Positions 6,012 to 12,467 of a stretch of DNA of 13,539 nucleotides are shown here, piece by piece. The notes under the pieces are model-generated. The model did no database searches and was not told the origin of the DNA. It saw only the letters and a program-made list of their open reading frames with translations. Each line of letters starts with the position of its first letter. Positions within the stretch are counted from its first letter, which is position 1. This DNA comes from UBA8337 sp965658615. Lineage in GTDB: Bacteria > Pseudomonadota > Alphaproteobacteria > RS24. Location: the NCBI GenBank assembly GCA_965658615.1, contig CBFHSX010000040.1:1-13539 (forward strand). Direction: 5' to 3'. The position numbers were made by a program, and so were the translations under genes.

Positions 6012-7526
6012 ATGGATATTAAAGAAGTAAGCGCTGAGGGTCTGGCCCGCGAAGTGCAAATCACAATCGCTGCTGCTGATTTGGCCGCCAAGCTGGAGAC
6101 CAAAATCGACAGCATTAAAGATCAGGTGCAGTTAAAAGGCTTCCGCCCGGGCAAAGTGCCTGTGGCCCATATTCGCAAGACTTTCGGCGAGCAGCTAATG
6201 GGTGAAATCATCCAAGAGACGGTCAATGAGACCAGCCAAAACATGCTGACCGAGCGCGATGAGCGCCCGGCCATGCAGCCGGAAATCAAGCTGGCCGGTG
6301 AGGTTGACGCGGTGATGGGTGGCAGTGCCGATCTGGTTTACGACATTAGCTATGAAGTTATCCCGGCCATCACGCTGACTGATTTTTCCAAGCTGAAGCT
6401 CGAAAAACCTGTTGCGGAAGTGAATGATGAGCGCGTCGATGAGGCGCTGGCGCGGCTGGCCGAGGGGCGTAAAAACTTTGAGCCGCGCGGTAAAACCGCC
6501 AAAGCCAAGGATGGCGATCGCGTGAAAATCGATTTCATCGGCCGCATTGACGGCGAAGCCTTTGACGGCGGCGCCGGTGAGGGGTTTGAGCTGGAGCTTG
6601 GTTCGGGCCAGTTTATCCCGGGTTTTGAAGAGCAGCTTGTCGGCACCAAAGCGGGCGACAAAAAAGACGTCGAAGTCAGCTTCCCGGAAGAATATGGCGC
6701 CAGCGAATTGGCCGGTAAAGCGGCTGTTTTCGAATGCACTGTGCATGAGGTCAGCGCCCCGACGGAAGCCGAAATCAATGAAGAATTCGCCACTTCTTTG
6801 GGGCTGGAAAGTCTCGAAAAGCTGAAGGAAGCGATTCGCGAGCAAATCTCCGGCGATTACGATCAAATGTCGCGCGGTCATCTGAAAAAAGCCCTGCTGG
6901 ACCAGCTTTCCGATACGCATGATTTTGACCTGCCGCCAAGCATGGTCAATCTCGAATTTGACCAGATTTGGCACCAATTCGAGCACGAGCTTGAGAATCA
7001 GGAAAAGAAAATCGCCGATCTTGACGAGAGCGAAGACGAATTGCGCGCTGAATATCGCGGTATTGCCGAGCGTCGCGTTCGCACCGGGCTGGTGCTGGCT
7101 GAGGTCGGCAATAATAATGACATTCAGGTGACGCAGGAAGAGCTGAACCAAGGGCTGATGCAGCGTGTGCAGCAATTCCCGGGTCAAGAACAGCAAGTGT
7201 TCGAATATTTCCAGCAAAATCCGGAAGCCATGGCACAAATCCGCGCGCCGATTTTTGAAGAAAAAGTCGTCGACTTCATCGTTGAATTGGCCAGTGTGAC
7301 CGAGAAAAAAGTCTCGCTGGAAGAACTGATGGTCGAGCCGGGCGCGGAAGAGGAAGAAAAGCCGAAGGCGAAAAAAGCCGCCGCCAAAAAAGCACCGGCA
7401 AAAAAAGCCGCGGCCAAAAAGGATACGGCTGAGAAAAAACCGGCTAAGAAGGCCGCCGCCAAAAAGCCTGCTGCCAAAAAAGCGCCGGCCAAAAAAGCGA
7501 CCGCCAAAAAGGACGCAGATAAATAG
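6012..7526 (+). CDS. tig: Trigger factor with a Lys/Ala/Pro-rich C-terminal tail
   Basis: Ribosome-associated chaperone and peptidyl-prolyl isomerase that shields nascent chains. The N-terminal ribosome-binding domain holds the signature GFRPGKVP at residues 43-50. The FKBP-type PPIase domain spans about 158-246 (VKIDFIGRIDGEAFDGG, then ELGSGQFIPGFEEQL), and the helical C-terminal chaperone domain covers about 250-440. At 504 residues it is longer than the usual 430-450, because residues 450-504 form a histone-H1-like tail with 23 lysines, mostly [AP]xAKK pentapeptides, after an acidic EEEE. Start: ATG 6012 has GAGGAA upstream and the family MDIKEVSAEG-like beginning; the frame from 5970 overlaps the leader hairpin. 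It heads the tig-clpP-clpX-lon-hup block. Confidence 0.97.
   Translation: MDIKEVSAEGLAREVQITIAAADLAAKLETKIDSIKDQVQLKGFRPGKVPVAHIRKTFGEQLMGEIIQETVNETSQNMLTERDERPAMQPEIKLAGEVDAVMGGSADLVYDISYEVIPAITLTDFSKLKLEKPVAEVNDERVDEALARLAEGRKNFEPRGKTAKAKDGDRVKIDFIGRIDGEAFDGGAGEGFELELGSGQFIPGFEEQLVGTKAGDKKDVEVSFPEEYGASELAGKAAVFECTVHEVSAPTEAEINEEFATSLGLESLEKLKEAIREQISGDYDQMSRGHLKKALLDQLSDTHDFDLPPSMVNLEFDQIWHQFEHELENQEKKIADLDESEDELRAEYRGIAERRVRTGLVLAEVGNNNDIQVTQEELNQGLMQRVQQFPGQEQQVFEYFQQNPEAMAQIRAPIFEEKVVDFIVELASVTEKKVSLEELMVEPGAEEEEKPKAKKAAAKKAPAKKAAAKKDTAEKKPAKKAAAKKPAAKKAPAKKATAKKDADK
7359..7523 (+). repeat. AKK-pentapeptide coding repeat (tig tail)
   Basis: 55 codons for imperfect repeats such as AAAKK, APAKK, PAAKK and ATAKK. 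The DNA is an alternation of A-runs of 5-7 and GC-rich Ala/Pro codons. One run, A7 at 7400-7406, is in the A-AAA-AAA phase with respect to the reading frame. Confidence 0.85.
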
Positions 7527-7552
7527 GAATCGACAAAATCTGTATTTCCGAC

Positions 7553-7584
7553 TTGGCGATTGGGGCAAAGCACCCCACATTATA
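7553..7584 (+). promoter_or_regulatory. RpoH-like promoter element of clpP
   Basis: CTTGGCG (TTG at 7553-7555) is followed, 14 nt after the TTGGCG hexamer, by CCCCACATTATA at 7573-7584. The same arrangement, with one base different in the 12-mer, stands before lon. CTTG plus CCCCAT-like -10 sequences are characteristic of heat-shock sigma-32. The leader to the clpP ATG would be short, about 15 nt. Confidence 0.5.
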
Positions 7585-7605
7585 GCTAGCTAATAGGAGA
7601 TAAGA

Positions 7606-8217
7606 ATGCACGATCCGGTCGATAATTATATGAATCTGGTGCCGATGGTGGTGGAGCAATCCAGCCGTGGCGAGCGCGCCTTTGACATTTATTCACGTCT
7701 TTTGAAAGAGCGCGTGATCTTTGTTACCGGTGGCGTCGAAGACCATATGGCCAGCCTGATTACGGCGCAGCTTTTGTTTCTGGAAGCGGAGAATCCGAAA
7801 AAGGAAATCTCCATGTATATCAATTCGCCGGGCGGGGTGGTGACATCCGGCATGGCGATTTACGACACGATGCAATATATCCGCGCGCCTGTGGCGACGC
7901 TGTGCATCGGTCAGGCCGCCTCCATGGGGTCGCTGCTGCTGGCTGCGGGTGAAAAGGATATGCGTTTCGCGCTGCCCAATGCGCGCATCATGGTGCACCA
8001 GCCATCAGGCGGGTTCCAAGGTCAGGCGTCGGATATTGAGCGTCACGCGCAAGAAATTCTCGATATGCGGACGCGGCTGAATAAAATCTATGTTCAGCAT
8101 ACCGGACAGACGCTTCGCAAAATCGAGGATGCGCTGGAGCGCGATACATTCATGACAGCCGATCAAGCAAAAGATTTCGGCATTGTCGATGAGGTCACCA
8201 CGCAACGCGCCGATTAG
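7606..8217 (+). CDS. clpP: ATP-dependent Clp protease proteolytic subunit
   Basis: Serine peptidase that forms the double-heptamer chamber into which ClpX or ClpA feed unfolded substrates. 203 residues, with the catalytic triad in place: Ser106 in GQAASMGS, His131 in MVHQPSGG and Asp180 in ERDTFM. INSPGGVVTSGMAIYDTMQ forms the handle and oxyanion region. The N-terminus, NLVPMVVEQSSRGERAFDIYSRLL, is typical of proteobacterial ClpP, whose short propeptide is removed autocatalytically. The start has AGGAG about 8 nt upstream. clpX follows after 113 bp on the same strand. Control probably includes the heat-shock-like element just upstream as well as read-through from tig. Confidence 0.98.
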   Translation: MHDPVDNYMNLVPMVVEQSSRGERAFDIYSRLLKERVIFVTGGVEDHMASLITAQLLFLEAENPKKEISMYINSPGGVVTSGMAIYDTMQYIRAPVATLCIGQAASMGSLLLAAGEKDMRFALPNARIMVHQPSGGFQGQASDIERHAQEILDMRTRLNKIYVQHTGQTLRKIEDALERDTFMTADQAKDFGIVDEVTTQRAD

Positions 8218-8229
8218 GCAAGATTGTCA

Positions 8230-8255
8230 CGGGCGCGGCAATTGGCTTGCGCCCG
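8230..8255 (+). other. GC-rich stem-loop between clpP and clpX
   Basis: CGGGCGC (8230-8236) pairs perfectly with GCGCCCG (8249-8255) around a 12-nt loop, 13 nt after the clpP stop. No T-run follows, so it is more likely a 3'-end stabiliser or partial attenuator than a terminator. The rest of 8218-8330 shows only the clpX Shine-Dalgarno AAGGA. Confidence 0.45.
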
Positions 8256-8330
8256 CGATGCGCTTCGTGGTGAAATAAAATTTAATCGGAGAGGTGGGCA
8301 TGTCGCCCGCTTTGATGAAAGGATAAGAGA

Positions 8331-9620
8331 ATGAGCAAAGTAGGTAGCGGAAGCGACAGCGGTAGCGGTGACAGCAAAAGCACGCTCTATTGCTCGTTTT
8401 GCGGCAAAAGCCAGCACGAGGTTCGCAAGCTGATCGCCGGCCCGACCGTGTTTATTTGCGATGAGTGCGTTGAGCTGTGCATGGATATTATCCGTGAGGA
8501 AAGCAAAGCGTCATTGGTGAAAACGCAAGACGGTGTGCCGACGCCTAACGAAATTCTCGAAGTGCTGGATGATTATGTCATCGGCCAGTCGCATGCCAAA
8601 CGTGTGCTGTCTGTCGCCGTGCACAATCATTATAAACGCCTCAATCACGCGCAGAAAAACGGCGATGTGGAGCTGGCCAAATCAAACATCATGCTGGTCG
8701 GCCCGACCGGTTGCGGTAAAACGCTGCTGGCGCAAACGCTGGCCCGCATCCTTGATGTGCCCTTCACCATGGCTGATGCCACGACACTGACTGAAGCCGG
8801 TTATGTCGGTGAGGATGTCGAAAACATCATTTTGAAGCTGCTGCAAGCCGCCGATTATAATGTCGAGCGGGCGCAACGCGGTATTGTCTATATTGACGAG
8901 GTCGACAAGATCAGCCGCAAAGCCGATAACCCGTCCATCACGCGCGATGTGTCGGGTGAGGGCGTGCAGCAAGCCCTGCTGAAAATCATGGAAGGCACGG
9001 TTGCCTCTGTGCCTCCGCAAGGCGGGCGTAAGCACCCGCAGCAAGAGTTTCTGCAAGTCGACACAACCAATATTCTGTTCATTTGTGGTGGTGCTTTTGC
9101 CGGTTTGGAGCGAGTCATTTCGCAGCGCGGTAATGAAACCTCGATCGGCTTTAATGCCCGCGTTGATATGCCGGAAGAGCGCAATACGGGTGAGTTGCTG
9201 AAAGAGCTGGAGCCGGAAGACCTGCTGAAATTCGGTCTGATACCGGAATTTGTCGGCCGCCTGCCTGTGCTTGCAACGCTTGAAGACCTTGATGAAGAGG
9301 CTTTGGTGACTATTTTGAGCCAGCCGAAAAACGCGCTGGTGAAACAATATCAGCGCCTGTTCGACATGGAAGAAACAACATTGACCTTCCAAGACGAGGC
9401 ACTTCTGGCGGTTGCGCGCAAAGCTATTGAGCGCAAGACCGGTGCACGCGGTTTGCGCTCGGTGATTGAGGGCATATTGCTGGATACCATGTTCGAATTG
9501 CCGAGCATGGAGGGTGTCGAAGAAGTCGTCATCAGCAAGGAAGTCGTCGATGGCACGGCAACACCTTTGTATATTTATGCCAAAGCTGAAGAAGAAGCCG
9601 CCGCCCCGACGGCCTCTTAA
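8331..9620 (+). CDS. clpX: ATP-dependent Clp protease ATP-binding subunit ClpX
   Basis: AAA+ hexameric unfoldase that recognises tagged or native substrates and threads them into ClpP. 429 residues. The N-terminal zinc-binding domain has Cys21, Cys24, Cys43 and Cys46. Walker A GPTGCGKT is at 124-131 and Walker B YIDEVDK carries Asp189 and Glu190. The pore-1 loop GYVGED, the RKH loop (GGRKHP) and the ClpP-contacting IGF loop (ETSIGFNA) are all visible, as is LIPEFVGRLPV of the C-terminal part of the AAA+ module. Residues 5-17 form a Ser/Gly/Asp linker (GSGSDSGSGDSKS) before the zinc domain, typical of alphaproteobacterial ClpX. In Caulobacter ClpXP degrades the cell-cycle regulator CtrA, relevant to the CtrA-like box just after this gene. 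Confidence 0.98.
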   Translation: MSKVGSGSDSGSGDSKSTLYCSFCGKSQHEVRKLIAGPTVFICDECVELCMDIIREESKASLVKTQDGVPTPNEILEVLDDYVIGQSHAKRVLSVAVHNHYKRLNHAQKNGDVELAKSNIMLVGPTGCGKTLLAQTLARILDVPFTMADATTLTEAGYVGEDVENIILKLLQAADYNVERAQRGIVYIDEVDKISRKADNPSITRDVSGEGVQQALLKIMEGTVASVPPQGGRKHPQQEFLQVDTTNILFICGGAFAGLERVISQRGNETSIGFNARVDMPEERNTGELLKELEPEDLLKFGLIPEFVGRLPVLATLEDLDEEALVTILSQPKNALVKQYQRLFDMEETTLTFQDEALLAVARKAIERKTGARGLRSVIEGILLDTMFELPSMEGVEEVVISKEVVDGTATPLYIYAKAEEEAAAPTAS

Positions 9621-9627
9621 GGTCCCG

Positions 9628-9643
9628 TTAAGCTGCGTTTAAC
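9628..9643. promoter_or_regulatory. CtrA-type binding box (TTAA-N7-TTAAC)
   Basis: TTAAGCTGCGTTTAAC matches the alphaproteobacterial CtrA full-site consensus exactly and is embedded in a longer palindrome CGTTAA-N7-TTAACG. It starts 8 bp after the clpX stop, about 295 bp before lon and about 45 bp before the repeat-encoded small ORF. As the palindrome is followed by T-rich DNA, a weak clpX terminator is an alternative reading. Confidence 0.5.
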
Positions 9644-9686
9644 GTATCTGTTCTAGGTTTTTCTATGCGCGTCTGCAGGGCGTTTG

Positions 9687-9785
9687 ATGCGTCACGCGTT
9701 TCTCGACGAAGGTCGTGCGTATGTCGATGAAGGTCGTGCGTATGTCGACGAAGGTCGTGCGTATGTCGACGAAGGTCGTGCGTAA
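9687..9785 (+). CDS. Possible small ORF of DEGRAYV heptad repeats (hypothetical)
   Basis: A 32-codon frame starts at ATG 9687, with AGGG (9677-9680) 6 nt upstream, and ends at TAA 9783-9785. After MRHAF it reads LDEGRAY, then VDEGRAY twice, then VDEGRA and stop. It is encoded almost entirely by the 21-bp tandem repeat. Because 21 is a multiple of three, other frames across the array are open too, including a 46-codon frame at 9721-9861 with a CRACKCG segment and no visible Shine-Dalgarno. Openness alone is therefore weak evidence. The single base difference between units (GAC/GAT) is silent in this frame. No homologue is recognised. It could equally be a non-coding minisatellite. Confidence 0.3.
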   Translation: MRHAFLDEGRAYVDEGRAYVDEGRAYVDEGRA

Positions 9786-9786
9786 A
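9703..9786. repeat. Four 21-bp tandem repeats upstream of lon
   Basis: Units start at 9703, 9724, 9745 and 9766 with consensus TCGACGAAGGTCGTGCGTATG. Unit 2 has one C-to-T change and unit 4 ends AAA instead of ATG. This is the core of the 303-bp gap between clpX and lon. Confidence 0.95.
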
Positions 9787-9814
9787 TGTCGCGCCTGCAA
9801 ATGCGGCCATGCTA

Positions 9815-9846
9815 TTGAAAACCATGTGGATGAACCCCACATGATA
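9815..9846 (+). promoter_or_regulatory. RpoH-like promoter element of lon
   Basis: TTGAAA at 9815-9820, 14 nt, then CCCCACATGATA at 9835-9846. Spacing and 11 of 12 bases of the -10 block are shared with the element before clpP. TTGAAA with CCCCAT-like -10 resembles the sigma-32 consensus, and lon is a classic heat-shock gene. The leader to the lon ATG would be about 70 nt. Confidence 0.55.
9823..9843. promoter_or_regulatory. Inverted repeat over the lon promoter element
   Basis: CATGTGG (9823-9829) and CCACATG (9837-9843) are perfect 7-bp arms around a 7-bp spacer. The right arm lies on the proposed -10 block and the left arm lies in the spacer, as expected of a repressor operator. It does not match the CIRCE/HrcA sequence. 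Confidence 0.4.
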
Positions 9847-9923
9847 TTACATAGATTTTGACCTGTGTTCGGGAATCGAGAGTAAATCTTAATTGTCCCG
9901 ATTGTAAGGAAAGTAGGTATAGG

Positions 9924-12344
9924 ATGAGCGATCAAAACGAACAACAAACCGAAATCCCCGTCGTTCTGCCGGTGCTGCCGCTGCGGAATATTGTTGTATT
10001 TCCGGGCATGATAGTGCCGCTTTTTGTCGGCCGTGATAAATCCATTCGCGCCCTTGAAGACGTTATGGCCGATGATAAGGAAATGCTGTTGGTCAGCCAA
10101 AAGGATGGCGACCAAGACGACCCGCAACCGGGCGACATGCACGAAATCGGCACCATCGGCACGGTGCTGCAAATGCTGAAACTGCCCGATGGCACGGTGA
10201 AAGTGCTGGTTGAGGGGCAGGCGCGTGTGCAAATGCTGGATTATCTCGACAATGCCAATTTCTTCGAAGCCAGCGCGCTGCCTTTGGCCGAAAGCGTTGA
10301 GGATGGCGAAGAATTGCGCGCGCTGATGCGCTCCGCCGTCAGCCAATTCGATAATTACGTTAAGCTGAACCGCAAAATCCCGCCTGAAGTGCAAGCCAAT
10401 GTCAGCCAGATCGACGATCCGGTGAAGTTGGCCGATACGATTGCCGGGCATCTGAACATCACGCTCGACGAAAAGCAGGCCTTGCTGGAAATCCTCTCGG
10501 TCAGCCAACGTCTCGAGACGATCCTTGGCCATATGGAAGGCGAAGTGGGCGTCTTGCAAGTGGAGAAAAAAATTCGCGGTCGCGTTAAGCGCCAAATGGA
10601 GAAAACGCAGCGCGAATATTATCTGAATGAGCAAATGAAAGCGATTCAGAAGGAATTGGGCGAGGGCGAGGATGGCAGCGATGAGCTGGCCGAACTGGAA
10701 GAGACCATCGCCAAGACCAAGCTGTCAAAAGAGGCGCGTGAAAAAGCCGAAGCCGAGATGAAAAAACTGCGTTCCATGTCGCCCATGTCGGCGGAAGCCA
10801 CAGTTGTGCGCAATTATCTCGATTGGCTGCTGGCTGTGCCATGGGGCAAAAAGAGCCGCGTGAAAAAAGACCTCGGCCATGCTGAAAAAGTGCTGAATAC
10901 CGACCATTACGGCCTTGATAAGGTTAAGGAACGCATCCTTGAATATCTTGCTGTGCAGCAACGGTCGAAAAAGCTGAAAGGCCCGATCCTGTGCCTTGTC
11001 GGCCCGCCCGGTGTCGGTAAGACGTCGCTTGGCAAATCGATCGCCAATGCGACCGGACGCGAGTTTGTGCGCATGTCGCTGGGCGGTGTGCGCGATGAAA
11101 GCGAAATTCGCGGTCACCGGCGCACCTATATCGGCTCCATGCCGGGCAAGGTCATTCAGTCAATGAAGAAGGTCAAAGCCACCAATCCGCTCATGCTACT
11201 CGACGAGATCGACAAGCTGGGTGCCGATTATCGCGGCGACCCGTCCTCGGCGCTGCTGGAAGTGCTCGACCCCGAGCAAAACAGCACATTTGCCGACCAT
11301 TACATGGAAGTTGATTATGACCTGTCCAATGTGATGTTCGTCACCACGGCCAATTCCTTGAATATTCCGGGGCCGCTGCTCGACCGAATGGAGGTCATTC
11401 GCATTGCCGGTTACACGGAAGACGAGAAGATCGAGATTGCCAAGGCGCATTTGCTGCCGCAAGCCGTGGAAGAGCACGGTCTGCGATCCGGTGAGTTTGA
11501 GCTTGATGAATCCGGCATTCGCAAAATTATCCGCAATTACACACGCGAAGCCGGTGTGCGGAGTCTGAAACGCGAAATCGCCTCGCTGGCACGTAAAGCA
11601 ACCACGAAAATCGTCAAAGGCGAGGAAGATGCCGTCGCCATTGATGAGACGAATATCGGTGATTTCGCAGGCGTGGAGCGTTTCCGCTTCGGCCTGGCCG
11701 AGCAAGAAGACCAAGTCGGTGTCGTCACCGGTCTGGCGTGGACGGAAGTCGGCGGTGAGTTGTTGACTATTGAAGGCGTCATGCTGCCGGGCAAAGGACG
11801 CATGACCACGACCGGTAAATTGGGCGATGTGATGAAAGAATCAATCAATGCGGCATCGTCCTATGTGCGCTCGCGCGCGACGGTTTTTGGCATTGAGCCG
11901 CCGCTTTTCGAAAGAAAAGATATCCACGTCCATGTGCCCGAAGGGGCGACGCCTAAAGACGGTCCGTCTGCCGGCACGGCGATGGCAACGGCGATTGTCT
12001 CGGTGATGACCGGCATACCGGTGTCAAAGGATGTCGCCATGACGGGCGAGGTGACCCTGCGCGGTCGCGTGCTGCCAATTGGCGGGCTGAAAGAAAAGCT
12101 TCTCGCTGCGCTACGCGGTGGTATCACTAAGGTATTGATTCCAAAGGAAAATGAGAAAGACCTCGCAGATGTTCCGGAGAATATTAAAGAGGGGTTGACC
12201 ATTATCCCGGTCGAGAATATGGACGAGGTCTTGGGCCACGCGCTGCAATCGGCGCCGACAGCGATCGAGTGGGATGAGGAAGCCTATTATGCCAGCCAGA
12301 AATTGGCCGCGGGTAATGGCGATGGGGCGTCGCAAACGCACTGA
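9924..12344 (+). CDS. lon: ATP-dependent protease La (Lon)
   Basis: Hexameric AAA+ serine protease of the cytoplasm that degrades misfolded and regulatory proteins. 806 residues. The N-terminal substrate-binding domain opens with VLPVLPLRNIVVFPGMIVPL, and a coiled central region covers about 190-280. Walker A GPPGVGKT is at 360-367 and Walker B LMLLDEIDK has Asp427 and Glu428. The C-terminal protease domain has the Ser682/Lys725 dyad, in KDGPSAGTA and GGLKEK, with the 43-residue spacing of E. coli Lon. Start: the frame extends back to TTG 9858, but ATG 9924 (MSDQNEQQTEIPVVLPVLPLRN) is chosen because it has AGG 6 nt upstream and gives the family N-terminus. It sits downstream of clpX with a gap rich in regulatory-looking sequence and is followed by hup. 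Confidence 0.98.
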   Translation: MSDQNEQQTEIPVVLPVLPLRNIVVFPGMIVPLFVGRDKSIRALEDVMADDKEMLLVSQKDGDQDDPQPGDMHEIGTIGTVLQMLKLPDGTVKVLVEGQARVQMLDYLDNANFFEASALPLAESVEDGEELRALMRSAVSQFDNYVKLNRKIPPEVQANVSQIDDPVKLADTIAGHLNITLDEKQALLEILSVSQRLETILGHMEGEVGVLQVEKKIRGRVKRQMEKTQREYYLNEQMKAIQKELGEGEDGSDELAELEETIAKTKLSKEAREKAEAEMKKLRSMSPMSAEATVVRNYLDWLLAVPWGKKSRVKKDLGHAEKVLNTDHYGLDKVKERILEYLAVQQRSKKLKGPILCLVGPPGVGKTSLGKSIANATGREFVRMSLGGVRDESEIRGHRRTYIGSMPGKVIQSMKKVKATNPLMLLDEIDKLGADYRGDPSSALLEVLDPEQNSTFADHYMEVDYDLSNVMFVTTANSLNIPGPLLDRMEVIRIAGYTEDEKIEIAKAHLLPQAVEEHGLRSGEFELDESGIRKIIRNYTREAGVRSLKREIASLARKATTKIVKGEEDAVAIDETNIGDFAGVERFRFGLAEQEDQVGVVTGLAWTEVGGELLTIEGVMLPGKGRMTTTGKLGDVMKESINAASSYVRSRATVFGIEPPLFERKDIHVHVPEGATPKDGPSAGTAMATAIVSVMTGIPVSKDVAMTGEVTLRGRVLPIGGLKEKLLAALRGGITKVLIPKENEKDLADVPENIKEGLTIIPVENMDEVLGHALQSAPTAIEWDEEAYYASQKLAAGNGDGASQTH

Positions 12345-12351
12345 TAAAATT

Positions 12352-12393
12352 GCCCACAGCTCGCGGTTTCGCTTAGATTTTTGGGCTTTTTTT
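12352..12393 (+). terminator. Probable terminator after lon
   Basis: GCCCA (12352-12356) can pair with TGGGC (12382-12386) around a large loop that itself holds GCG-GTTT-CGC, followed directly by seven T (12387-12393). The long loop weakens the case, but it sits just after the lon stop and before the hup promoter region. Confidence 0.45.
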
Positions 12394-12395
12394 CT

Positions 12396-12434
12396 TTGAC
12401 GAGGGTTGGAATCGCAGCATACGCTCTGATTATC
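12396..12434 (+). promoter_or_regulatory. Candidate promoter region of hup
   Basis: Two overlapping possibilities: TTGACG (12396-12401) with TACGCT 18 nt later, or TTGGAA (12406-12411) with GATTAT 16 nt later. Neither is decisive. An own promoter is expected, since hup is highly expressed and follows a probable terminator. Confidence 0.35.
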
Positions 12435-12467
12435 GATGTTTTGGTGCCAAATTAAGGAGGGTTAACC

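Noticed and set aside
6195..7580. 461-codon minus-strand frame opposite tig
   Set aside because: A mirror of the trigger factor coding sequence; its Phe/Gly/Arg-rich start is only the complement of the Lys/Ala tail codons.
9703..9786. CRISPR array
   Set aside because: The 21-bp units are directly contiguous with no spacers, and no cas genes are nearby.
9873..9877. GAATC (GANTC, CcrM methylation site) in the lon leader
   Set aside because: GANTC occurs by chance about every 256 bp, so a single site carries little information.
9663..10634. 323-codon minus-strand frame across the 21-bp repeats into lon
   Set aside because: Antisense to the certain lon gene. The repeats stay open because 21 is a multiple of three, and no initiation site or domain is visible.
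12452..12465. TTAA-N6-TTAAC before hup as a second CtrA box
   Set aside because: The spacing is 6 rather than 7 and it includes the hup Shine-Dalgarno sequence, which explains the bases.
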